A stretch of DNA of 64,000 nucleotides from Thermococcus gorgonarius (GTDB taxonomy: Archaea > Methanobacteriota_B > Thermococci > Thermococcales > Thermococcaceae). Location of the stretch: the NCBI RefSeq assembly GCF_002214385.1, contig NZ_CP014855.1, positions 434,001-498,000 of the forward strand, written 5' to 3'. Shown here one piece after another: positions 56,951-64,000 of the stretch. A model generated the notes under the pieces. The model saw only the letters and a list, made by a program, of their open reading frames with translations, was not told the origin of the DNA and ran no database searches. The position numbers and the translations under genes are program-made. The first letter of the stretch is position 1; each line of letters begins with the position of its first letter.

Positions 56951-58219
56951 TTGAGGCGCCGCCCGCAAAAGAGAAAACGGACAACCCTTAAAGCCCTGGA
57001 AAAGGGGCGGCAGATGAAACACCGGCCAGACCCTGGAAAGTGGTTCTATTCGTTCATCCCCTTTAAAGTCTCAACTGGTGGTGCCGCCCCCCTAATCTCG
57101 CTCCTCACGATGAACCTCGGCGGCGGCCCGACGGATGTTGGTGTTGTGAACGCGATAGGCAGCACCGCATCGATGCTGGGCGGTCTCTTCTGGGGCAGGC
57201 TGAGCGACAAACTCAACAGGAGGAAGGTTTTTCTCCTGACGGGGTTTTTGGGCACCGCGGTGGCTTCCATCCTTTTCGCCCTCGCGGAGAGTGTCCACCA
57301 GGTTATGGCGATAAACGCGCTCTACACATTCTTTATCGCGGCGACAATACCTATTCCGATCCTCATAATAACCAAGGCCTTCCGCCTGGAAGACTGGGAC
57401 TACGCCATAGGAAGGTTCAACGAGATAGGCGGCTGGGCATGGGTCGGGGGCATGGTCCTCGGCCTGGTAATGGCCCGGTTCCTCAGTTTGAGAGAGATAT
57501 TCGTGGTTCTGGGCCTCATCGGGTTGTTATCCCTCCCGTGGGGCGCCGGAACAATACGGGAGGTTCCTTTACACATTGACAGGCGGGTTCTTGGGATATA
57601 CACGGGTTACGTCGTCGAAAAGTTCAGGTATCTGCCGAACATGGTAACACACCTCCCAAGGTTCTCCACGGAGGGCTTTGGAAGGCTCTACATTTCCACA
57701 ATTCTCTTCTGGATTGGGGCCATGCTGTACTTCACCCAGTTTCCGGTTCTCCTGAAAAGCAGGGGACTGGGCGCGACGGAGCTTTACATCATGAGTATTG
57801 CAAACTCCGCCATTGCAGCCTACATGTACACCCGCGTTGGACTGAGACTCAGGAAGACGGGTGGCTACGGGGCGCTTAAGAAGGGCCTGGCTCTGAGGGG
57901 AGTTGCGTTCCTCCTGCTGGCGGTCTCGACTTTTTTGAGGGGAAGCGTTTTCTTCGTTCTGGCGTTCATCTCTTACGCTATAGCCGGCTACACCTGGTCT
58001 TACATAAGCGTCTCAACGTCCTCGATAATTTCCCGTCGGGCACCGCCGAAAAAGAAGGGCTCCCTAATAGGTGCCTACAACCTCATCAGCTCTCTGGGGG
58101 CCATAATCGGTAACCTGATAAGTGGATTTGTGGTCGAAGCGCTGGGCTTTACCGCTGACTTTGCCCTCGCTTCATCACTGATGTTCCTGGCCCTTGTCCC
58201 AATCCTCCGCGAACGTTAA
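56951..58219 (+). CDS. MFS transporter
   Basis: This 422-residue 12-helix transporter has the A-motif loop FWGRLSDKLNRRKVFL. A very basic head (MRRRPQKRKRTT) precedes helix 1. TTG at 56951 is chosen because GGGGTG at 56939-56944 lies exactly 6 nt upstream; GTG at 56942 falls within that ribosome site. The substrate is not readable. The iron alcohol dehydrogenase gene starts 35 nt downstream of its stop. The relation to the SLC45-like pair at 25.7-28.4 kb is distant. Confidence 0.82.
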   Translation: MRRRPQKRKRTTLKALEKGRQMKHRPDPGKWFYSFIPFKVSTGGAAPLISLLTMNLGGGPTDVGVVNAIGSTASMLGGLFWGRLSDKLNRRKVFLLTGFLGTAVASILFALAESVHQVMAINALYTFFIAATIPIPILIITKAFRLEDWDYAIGRFNEIGGWAWVGGMVLGLVMARFLSLREIFVVLGLIGLLSLPWGAGTIREVPLHIDRRVLGIYTGYVVEKFRYLPNMVTHLPRFSTEGFGRLYISTILFWIGAMLYFTQFPVLLKSRGLGATELYIMSIANSAIAAYMYTRVGLRLRKTGGYGALKKGLALRGVAFLLLAVSTFLRGSVFFVLAFISYAIAGYTWSYISVSTSSIISRRAPPKKKGSLIGAYNLISSLGAIIGNLISGFVVEALGFTADFALASSLMFLALVPILRER

Positions 58220-58253
58220 AAGCTTCTATGTCCAACCATACCCGGTGGTGCCC

Positions 58254-59393
58254 ATGTTCTGGCTGAAAACCCGGATTATCGAGGGAGAGGGGAGTTTGAA
58301 GGCTCTCTCAAAAGAGGTCAGAGGCTACGAGCGCGTTCTCATACTCTCATCAAGCTCGATGAAGAGGCACGGCTTCCTGAGCGAGGCCGAGGACTATGTG
58401 AGAGAAGCCGGCGCGGAGGTCTTCTCGATTACGGGCCTTCCGGCCGAGCCGAGTGTCGAGACGGTCGAGGAGCTACTTCCCAAGTTGAGGGAGGAGTTCC
58501 AGCCGGACTTACTGGTGGCCCTTGGCGGTGGGAGCGTCATCGACACGGCTAAAGCTTTAAAGGTCTTCTACGATGCCCCTGAACTGAACTTTGAAGAGAT
58601 TGCTTTCATCGACCGCTTTTCAAAGCCCAAGCCCGTTCCGAAGCTGAAAACACCGCTAATCGCGATACCCTCGACGAGCGGCGCTGGAAGTGAGGTTTCG
58701 GCGGCGAGTGTGCTGAAGAAGGGAGATGCCAAATACAATATCGTCAGCCCGGAGATAGCGCCGGAAGTTGCTATCCTCGATCCCAGACTTCCGAGAACGA
58801 TGCCGAGGGAGGTTGCCAGGAACTCAGGCCTTGACGTTCTCGTCCACGGAATAGAGGCCTACACGACAAAGGCTGCCAATCCTTTCAGCGACGCGATGGC
58901 GATAAAGGCTATAAAGACCGTCTACAAGTGGCTGCCTCTCTCGGTCAAAGGCGACGAGGAAGCGAGGGCAAAAGTCCACTACGCGGCCACTATGGCGGGA
59001 ATAGCGTTCCTGAACGCGCGCCTAGGTTTAGCCCACGCTATGAGCCACAAGGCGGCATGGATAGGACCGCACGGTCTCCTGAACGCAATATTCATACCCT
59101 ATGTGATGGAGTTCAACGCCGAGAGAAGCGAGTACGCGAGGAAGCGCTACGCCGAAATAGCGAGAGAACTCGGCTTCAAGACGACCAAAGACCTCATTGA
59201 GGTTGTCAGGGAGCTCAACGAGATGCTCGGAGTCCCAAGGCTGAGAGACCTTGTGGACGAGGAGACCTTTATGGCGAAGCTCGACGAGATGGCGGAGAAG
59301 GCCTACCGCGACGGGTTAATTGCCTTCAACCCCGTGGAGCCTAAGCCGGAGGAGATAAGGGAGCTTTATCTGAAGGCTTTTCATGGGGAGTGA
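58254..59393 (+). CDS. Iron-containing alcohol dehydrogenase
   Basis: This 379-residue group III alcohol dehydrogenase interconverts alcohols and aldehydes with NADP(H). GGGSVIDTAKAL is the dinucleotide loop. Fe is held by Asp and His in NSGLDVLVHGIEAY, His in LAHAMSHKAAW and His in IGPHGLLNA. The sequence is very similar to Thermococcus alcohol dehydrogenases I recall. ATG at 58254 follows GGTGGTG; the frame stays open upstream into the MFS gene without a ribosome site. A T-rich stretch follows the stop. Confidence 0.95.
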   Translation: MFWLKTRIIEGEGSLKALSKEVRGYERVLILSSSSMKRHGFLSEAEDYVREAGAEVFSITGLPAEPSVETVEELLPKLREEFQPDLLVALGGGSVIDTAKALKVFYDAPELNFEEIAFIDRFSKPKPVPKLKTPLIAIPSTSGAGSEVSAASVLKKGDAKYNIVSPEIAPEVAILDPRLPRTMPREVARNSGLDVLVHGIEAYTTKAANPFSDAMAIKAIKTVYKWLPLSVKGDEEARAKVHYAATMAGIAFLNARLGLAHAMSHKAAWIGPHGLLNAIFIPYVMEFNAERSEYARKRYAEIARELGFKTTKDLIEVVRELNEMLGVPRLRDLVDEETFMAKLDEMAEKAYRDGLIAFNPVEPKPEEIRELYLKAFHGE

Positions 59394-59442
59394 GCTTGTC
59401 GGATTCTTTATTTGAGTTTTTGCAGTGAAAAATAAAATTAAA

Positions 59443-61050
59443 CTAGCCTGAAACTGCAAACCTTTCAAGGATTAAGACGTCGAGCCCGGCTTTTCTAAAG
59501 GTTCTCAGCGCGTCCTCAGGGGAGCAGACTATGGGTTCGCCGTGCATGTTGAAGCTGGTGTTCAGAACTGCCCCAAGCCCTGTTTTTTTATGGAATTCTT
59601 TAATTACCGAATAGTAGGGTTTGTTAACCTCTTCCCTGACTGCCTGAGGCCTCGTCGTTCCATCGACGTGGACTACCGCCGGAGCAAGCTTTCTAAACTC
59701 GCCACTCGCGGTGTAGCTCATGGTCATGAACTCGTTGGGCGTTCCGTTTAAGTCTGCGAGGTATTCATCGGCCTTCTCCCAGAGCATTGAGGGTGCGAAG
59801 GGCTGGAAGACGTCCCTCTTCAGCGTGACGTTGAGCCTCTCTTTCACGCTATCGTCGCGCGGGTCAGCTAAGATTGAACGGTTGCCCAAGGCCCTTGGCC
59901 CGAACTCCATCGCCCCCTGGAAGAGGCCAACCAGCTTTCCCTCAACGAGGACATCGGCGACGAAGGACGGAACGTCAACCTCCTCGTACTCGACACCCTC
60001 GCTCCTCAGGAAGTCCTCAACGTAATCCGGCCCGTATTCTGGCCCGAGATAGACGTGCTCAAGCTTGAAGGGCCTCCACTTTCCGTCGAGCCTCTCCATC
60101 TGGGCCTTAACGAAAACCGCCGCCCCGAAGGCCAACCCGCCGTCGTCCATCGCCGGAAAGACCCACAGGTTATCATCGCCGAGAACGTGCCTTAGGATTG
60201 CGTTTGCCTTGACGTTCTGGGCGACTCCGCCCGCGTAAGCCACGGGAAGGGCGTGGTTTTTCAGCCTGAGGCCCAGCTCTTCAACCAACTTCTCAAGGTG
60301 GGCCTGCGCGCTGGAGGCTATCTCTATTGCCTTCCTCTGGAGCTTTCCGTCGAGCTTTCCGCGCTTCATCTGGTTCGCTATCTCCTTTGCGTGCCTCAGC
60401 GGGTAGTCAAATAGTTCCGCCAGCCTTTTCGTCGCCTCAACGCCTACAACGCCGAGGTGGTTCTCAAAAGTCAGACCGTTCAGCTCGATTATAGAGCTTA
60501 AATCGTAGGTAGGTTTTCCATAGGCGGCTAAGCTCATCACCTTGCCCTCGTGGCGCATGGGCTTGAATCCCAAAAGCTCGGTAACCGAAGCATAGAAGTC
60601 GCCGAGGGAGTCAACGTAGGTGCTCTGGGCTATCCTTATCATCTCGCCCTCTCTCGCGATGTAGACGGAGGAGCTCAGGCCGTCGCCGGCGGCGTCTATG
60701 CTCACCGCGAGGGCGTTTCTCCAGCCGCTCGTGTAGTATGCCGAAGCGGAGTGAGCTAAGTGGTGCTCAACAAAGAGAACCTTCCTCTTGAAGTCCGGCC
60801 CAAAAACAGCCCTAAGGTTGGCCTCAAGCTCCTTTAGGCGGGAAAGCTTTCTGAAAATCCCTGCAACGGCTATAATTTCAACGTCTTCTGGCTTTGCTTT
60901 GGCCATCTCAAGAACTTTCCTCACGCTAAGCTCGGGAAAGCCTCTGTATTTCTTTATCCGGTTTAAGCGCTCTTCGTTCACAGCGAAAATCCTCTCGCCG
61001 TCTATAAGAACGGCCCCGGCGTCGTGGCCGTCGTGGATTCCGAGTATCAT
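59443..61050 (-). CDS. NodU/TobZ-family carbamoyltransferase
   Basis: This 535-residue protein transfers carbamoyl groups from carbamoyl phosphate through an adenylate, as NodU, TobZ and the HypF C-terminal domain do. The N-terminal ASKHA fold reads ILGIHDGHDAGAVLIDG, FVEHHLAHSASAYY and SIDAAGDG. EGKVMSLAAYGKP and GGVAQNVKANA are the central signatures, and GPRALGNRSILADPR the C-terminal. No partner enzyme is adjacent, so the acceptor (a sugar, antibiotic-like or hydroxyl compound) is unknown. A palindromic operator lies in its promoter. ATG at 61050 follows GGGAGG. Confidence 0.92.
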   Translation of the reverse strand: MILGIHDGHDAGAVLIDGERIFAVNEERLNRIKKYRGFPELSVRKVLEMAKAKPEDVEIIAVAGIFRKLSRLKELEANLRAVFGPDFKRKVLFVEHHLAHSASAYYTSGWRNALAVSIDAAGDGLSSSVYIAREGEMIRIAQSTYVDSLGDFYASVTELLGFKPMRHEGKVMSLAAYGKPTYDLSSIIELNGLTFENHLGVVGVEATKRLAELFDYPLRHAKEIANQMKRGKLDGKLQRKAIEIASSAQAHLEKLVEELGLRLKNHALPVAYAGGVAQNVKANAILRHVLGDDNLWVFPAMDDGGLAFGAAVFVKAQMERLDGKWRPFKLEHVYLGPEYGPDYVEDFLRSEGVEYEEVDVPSFVADVLVEGKLVGLFQGAMEFGPRALGNRSILADPRDDSVKERLNVTLKRDVFQPFAPSMLWEKADEYLADLNGTPNEFMTMSYTASGEFRKLAPAVVHVDGTTRPQAVREEVNKPYYSVIKEFHKKTGLGAVLNTSFNMHGEPIVCSPEDALRTFRKAGLDVLILERFAVSG

Positions 61051-61071
61051 GAGGGCGCCTCCCGGGCTATA

Positions 61072-61105
61072 GTTTACCCGTAAGTAATTTACTCAGGAGT
61101 AAATT
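61072..61105. promoter_or_regulatory. Palindromic operator of carbamoyltransferase gene
   Basis: AATTTACTC-AG-GAGTAAATT (61086-61105) is a perfect 9-bp inverted repeat. A second, looser copy, TTTAC-N6-GTAAT, lies at 61073-61088, offset by about one and a half helical turns. Such tandem TTTAC/GTAAA sites suggest two dimers of a transcription factor. The site lies 22-55 nt upstream of the ATG, near the expected transcription start. Confidence 0.65.
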
Positions 61106-61125
61106 GTCCAAAAGGGAAAGAGAAA

Positions 61126-62577
61126 TCAGTAAGTCCTCGCGAACCTTGCTATGAACTTCGCCTCCCTGCCGCAGACCGGGCACTTCTTCCCTTCCGGTGC
61201 CTTGGCTGTCTCAAGCGGGTAGGGAATACCGAGCATCTTCGCGTCGAGCTCTTCCTCCATCTTCAGGCCGCACTCCTCCTCGCCGCACCACGGAATCTCA
61301 ACGATTCCGCGCCTGTCCTCGAAGACGGCTTTTGCTTCCTCAATCGTGTCGACGCGCTTGATGTGGCTTTCGAGGAACTCCTTGGCGCGGTTGTAGAGGT
61401 TCTCCATTATCTCGTCGAAGGTTCTCCTGACGGCCTCGACTATCTCCGCCCTCCCAACGACTTCCTTTGTGAGGGTGTCGCGCCTAGCTATGACGGCTTT
61501 TCTGCCTTCAACGTCCTTTGGACCGACCTCTATCCTCACTGGAACGCCCTTCAGCTCCCAATCGTAGTACTTCCTGCCGGGCCTTATGTCCCTCTCGTCG
61601 ACGTGGACGCGGATTCCGGCGTTTCTGAGTTCTTCAGCTATCTCCCTCGCGTAGGCGAAGACGTCAACGCTGGCGTCCTTCTTTGGAATCGGTACTATAA
61701 CCACCTGTATCGGCGCTATCGTCGGCGGGAGAACCATGCCGTTGTCGTCGCCGTGTATGGCTATAACCGCGGCGAGAAGCCTCTCGCTCATTCCGAAGGT
61801 CGTCTGGTGGACGTATTCGTGCTCTCCCGTCTCGGTCTCATACTGTATGTTGTAGGCCTTGGCGAAGTTCTGGCGGTAGTTGTGCATAGTCCCTATCTGG
61901 AGCGTTCTGCCGTCGGGCATCATGACCTCAGCACCGAGGGAGTAGTAAGCCCCCGGGAACTTGTCCCACTCGGGCCTCTTCGAGACTATGTAGGGCAGGG
62001 CGAGGAACTTGGCAAGCCTCTCGAATATCTCAAGGTCTTCTCTTATCTGCCTCTCAGCGTCCTCATAGCTGTCGTGGGCGGTGTGGGCTTCAAAGAAGCG
62101 GCTTATCTCCCTGACGCGGATGAGCGGCCTGGTGTGCTTGGTTTCGTACCTGTAAACGTTAACTATCTGGTAGATTTTGAAGGGCAGGTCGGCGTGCGAC
62201 CTTATCCAGAGCGAGAACATGGAGTACATCGCCGTCTCGCTCGTTGGCCTGAGGATGAGCCTGACGTCAAGCGGGTCCAGACCCGCGTGTGTAACCCAGT
62301 AAACCTCGTCCTCGAAGCCCTTTATGTGTTCTGCCTCCTTCTGAAACTCGGTCTCAGGGATTAAAGCCGGGAAGAGCACCTCTTCGTGGCCTGTTCTGGC
62401 CATCTCCTCGTGGATGAACCTCTCTATGTTGCGCATGATTTTAAGGCCGTAGGGAAGCCATATGTTCATTCCCTTGACCGGGTAGCGCTTGTCCTGGATT
62501 CCAGCGGTTTCGATAAGCTCGTTATACCATTCGCTGAAATTCTCGCTCCACTTTTCCCTCTTAACTTTGCCCGTCAT
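61126..62577 (-). CDS. proS: Prolyl-tRNA synthetase
   Basis: This 483-residue class II synthetase of the archaeal/eukaryote type charges tRNA-Pro. [21 protein letters not shown] is near motif 1, [16 protein letters not shown] the proline pocket, [17 protein letters not shown] motif 2, and [11 protein letters not shown] motif 3. The C-terminal zinc domain has CGEEECG and CPVCG. ATG at 62577 follows GGTGGTG; a GTG nine bases earlier is inferior. TATA-like CTTAATAAA on the minus strand lies about 45 nt upstream. Its 3' end is 76 bp from the carbamoyltransferase start on the same strand. Confidence 0.97.
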   Translation of the reverse strand: MTGKVKREKWSENFSEWYNELIETAGIQDKRYPVKGMNIWLPYGLKIMRNIERFIHEEMARTGHEEVLFPALIPETEFQKEAEHIKGFEDEVYWVTHAGLDPLDVRLILRPTSETAMYSMFSLWIRSHADLPFKIYQIVNVYRYETKHTRPLIRVREISRFFEAHTAHDSYEDAERQIREDLEIFERLAKFLALPYIVSKRPEWDKFPGAYYSLGAEVMMPDGRTLQIGTMHNYRQNFAKAYNIQYETETGEHEYVHQTTFGMSERLLAAVIAIHGDDNGMVLPPTIAPIQVVIVPIPKKDASVDVFAYAREIAEELRNAGIRVHVDERDIRPGRKYYDWELKGVPVRIEVGPKDVEGRKAVIARRDTLTKEVVGRAEIVEAVRRTFDEIMENLYNRAKEFLESHIKRVDTIEEAKAVFEDRRGIVEIPWCGEEECGLKMEEELDAKMLGIPYPLETAKAPEGKKCPVCGREAKFIARFARTY

Positions 62578-62656
62578 CTGCACCACCTAGCCGTTGGACG
62601 TAAAAGCCGTTTATTAAGTTTTTTCCAAATCTAAAGTAAGGATGTGAAGGAAAAGC

Positions 62657-63982
62657 TCAGAACTTCAGAACCCTTGCCAGAACTATCAGCGGGTCCCAAA
62701 CCGGCGCGAAGGGGGGCGCATAAGCCAAGTCGGTAAAGAAGGCATCCTTCGTTGTGAAGCCAGCGGTGAGCATCGCCGCGGCCGTGTCTATCCTTGGTAG
62801 TATCTCAGCACCGACAGCCTGGACGCCGAGGAGCCTGTTGGTCTCGTTGTCAACAACTCCCTTTAGCCAGATTTCTCTGGCCCCCGGGTAGTAGTGGGGC
62901 TTCGTATTGGCTTTTATGAAAGCAGTCCTGACGTCGTAGCCTTCCTTTATTGCTTCGGCCTCAGTGAGGCCCGTCTTGCCTATCTCAAGGTCGAGGAACT
63001 TGGTTATGCTCGTTCCAAGCACTCCGGGGAAGTGTATCTCCTTCCCGGCTATGTTGCTTCCGGCCACGTAACCCATCTTGTTCCCGGGCGGTGCGAGGGG
63101 TATCCACACGCGCCTACCGGTTATTAGGTGCTTCGTCTCTGCCACATCACCAGCCGCATAAACGTTCTCAACGCTCGTCTGCATCTTCTCGTTCGTCCAT
63201 ATCGCGCCGGTCTCGCCTATCCTGACGCCCAGTTCTCTGGCCAGCTCGGTGTTCGGCTTTATCCCTGTGGCAACTATGACGAGGTCCGCTTTATACTCCC
63301 CGGCGTCGGTGATGACCTTCTCGACCCTTCCGTCGCCCTCAAAGCGCATGGTGAGCTCCTCTAGGCGGAGGTTGAGGTTGGCCTTAAGCTTCTCCTCGAC
63401 TATGTCCGTAATCTCCTTGTCGAAGGTCTTCCTGAGGATCCTCTCGCTCCTGCCGATGAGGGTCACGTTCTTGCCCCTAGCGACGAAAGCCTCGGCCATC
63501 TCAAGGGCGATGTAGCCGGTTCCGATGACGACCACGTCCCTGACGTCGTACTTTTCCATATACTCGGTTATTGCGACCGCATCGGGGGGCAGGTCGGCGG
63601 TGAAAACACCCGGAAGGTCTATGCCCTCTATCGCCGGAACTTGGGGAGAGGCACCGTTGGCAAAGACGAGGTAATCCCACTCGTAGGTGTGCTCCCCGTC
63701 GGGCTCCCTCACGCGGACATTCCCCTGCTCGACCTCAATGACTTCTGCTTTCATGTGAAGGTCAATACCGCGCTTCTTGATGAAGACCTCTGGAGGGTAA
63801 TGCATCAGCTTTTCCTTTGGTGAAATTCCCTCAACGACGTAGGGAATGCCGCAGGGGGCGTGGCTTACCCACTCAGTGGCTTCAAACACTTTGACGTCCC
63901 ACTCGGGCCTGAGTCTTTTAACACGGGATGCCGCGCTCATTCCAGCTGCTCCACCGCCTATGATAACCACCGTTTTCTTCAT
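62657..63982 (-). CDS. CoA disulfide reductase
   Basis: This 441-residue flavoprotein of the pyridine nucleotide-disulfide family reduces CoA disulfide (and polysulfide/sulfur) with NAD(P)[15 protein letters not shown] binds FAD. The single redox Cys44 in SHAPCGIPY is the CoADR/Nox signature. [15 protein letters not shown] is the NAD(P)H-binding site and VYAAGDVAE the second FAD motif. [13 protein letters not shown] and [13 protein letters not shown] mark the C-terminal domain. ATG at 63982 is preceded by GGTGGT. Sequence closely resembles the P. horikoshii enzyme as I remember it. Confidence 0.94.
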   Translation of the reverse strand: MKKTVVIIGGGAAGMSAASRVKRLRPEWDVKVFEATEWVSHAPCGIPYVVEGISPKEKLMHYPPEVFIKKRGIDLHMKAEVIEVEQGNVRVREPDGEHTYEWDYLVFANGASPQVPAIEGIDLPGVFTADLPPDAVAITEYMEKYDVRDVVVIGTGYIALEMAEAFVARGKNVTLIGRSERILRKTFDKEITDIVEEKLKANLNLRLEELTMRFEGDGRVEKVITDAGEYKADLVIVATGIKPNTELARELGVRIGETGAIWTNEKMQTSVENVYAAGDVAETKHLITGRRVWIPLAPPGNKMGYVAGSNIAGKEIHFPGVLGTSITKFLDLEIGKTGLTEAEAIKEGYDVRTAFIKANTKPHYYPGAREIWLKGVVDNETNRLLGVQAVGAEILPRIDTAAAMLTAGFTTKDAFFTDLAYAPPFAPVWDPLIVLARVLKF

Positions 63983-64000
63983 CCCGTACCACCACAAAAG

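Overview
The window is a chromosomal segment of a hyperthermophilic euryarchaeon of the order Thermococcales, most likely the genus Thermococcus. The evidence is dense gene packing, G+C-rich third positions with frequent AGG, ATA, AAG and GAG codons, TATA/BRE promoters, GGAGGTG ribosome sites and GTG/TTG starts. Gene content agrees: aCPSF1/FttA, Alba, 20S proteasome beta subunit, pantoate kinase, GH57 branching enzyme, archaeal DNA ligase, RNase P Rnp4, CoA disulfide reductase and NodU-type carbamoyltransferase.

Layout. 1-5.2 kb: cdc48, psmB and the beta-CASP terminator nuclease aCPSF1, all on +. 5.2-10.8 kb: a PrsW-like membrane protease on +, facing a minus-strand run of rqcH (NFACT), pantoate kinase and DNA ligase. 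11-16 kb: GH57 branching enzyme with a Thermococcales glycolytic motif, an orphan P-II protein, and an NSS sodium symporter with its 35-residue MetS subunit. 16-20 kb: a thiamine ABC importer whose binding-protein gene faces the permease/ATPase pair. 20-24.5 kb: HAD hydrolase, DOMON lipoprotein, and the glycine decarboxylase pair gcvPA-gcvPB, followed by a C/D box guide RNA. 24.8-33.9 kb: hydrolase, two SLC45-like MFS transporters, two glycerophosphodiester phosphodiesterases, a membrane protein, glycerol kinase and a cyclase-family enzyme. The phosphodiesterases and glycerol kinase could together take up and enter glycerol(phosphodiesters) into metabolism. 34-40 kb: coiled-coil protein, 5S rRNA, an OB-fold/winged-helix protein of unknown function, rnp4, an ArlJ fragment, pcm, a second C/D box guide RNA and a RuvBL/TIP49 ATPase. 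40-48.5 kb: CPBP protease, FKBP isomerase, cysS, pyruvate kinase, a 1.65-kb AT-rich gene-free stretch with an unusual palindrome, and purB. 48.6-52.1 kb: alba, a frameshifted HTH regulator, CBS/zinc-ribbon protein, THEP1 NTPase, mtnA and a vapBC pair with a deleted toxin.

52.1-56.4 kb holds a tightly overlapping minus-strand cluster: a threonine-synthase-like PLP enzyme, a DUF1611/DgcN-like protein, a MurL-like PP-loop protein and a GNAT acetyltransferase. Two of the four families act on D-glutamate in bacteria, yet this archaeon should have no murein, so the cluster is the best candidate here for an undescribed pathway. 56.6-64 kb: an extremely acidic small protein, an MFS transporter, iron alcohol dehydrogenase, an orphan carbamoyltransferase behind a palindromic operator, proS and CoA disulfide reductase.

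Starts were chosen where possible by a local regularity: a GGTG-type Shine-Dalgarno core followed by about 6 nt and then ATG, GTG or TTG. All functional names come from reading motifs and family memory; no database search was run.
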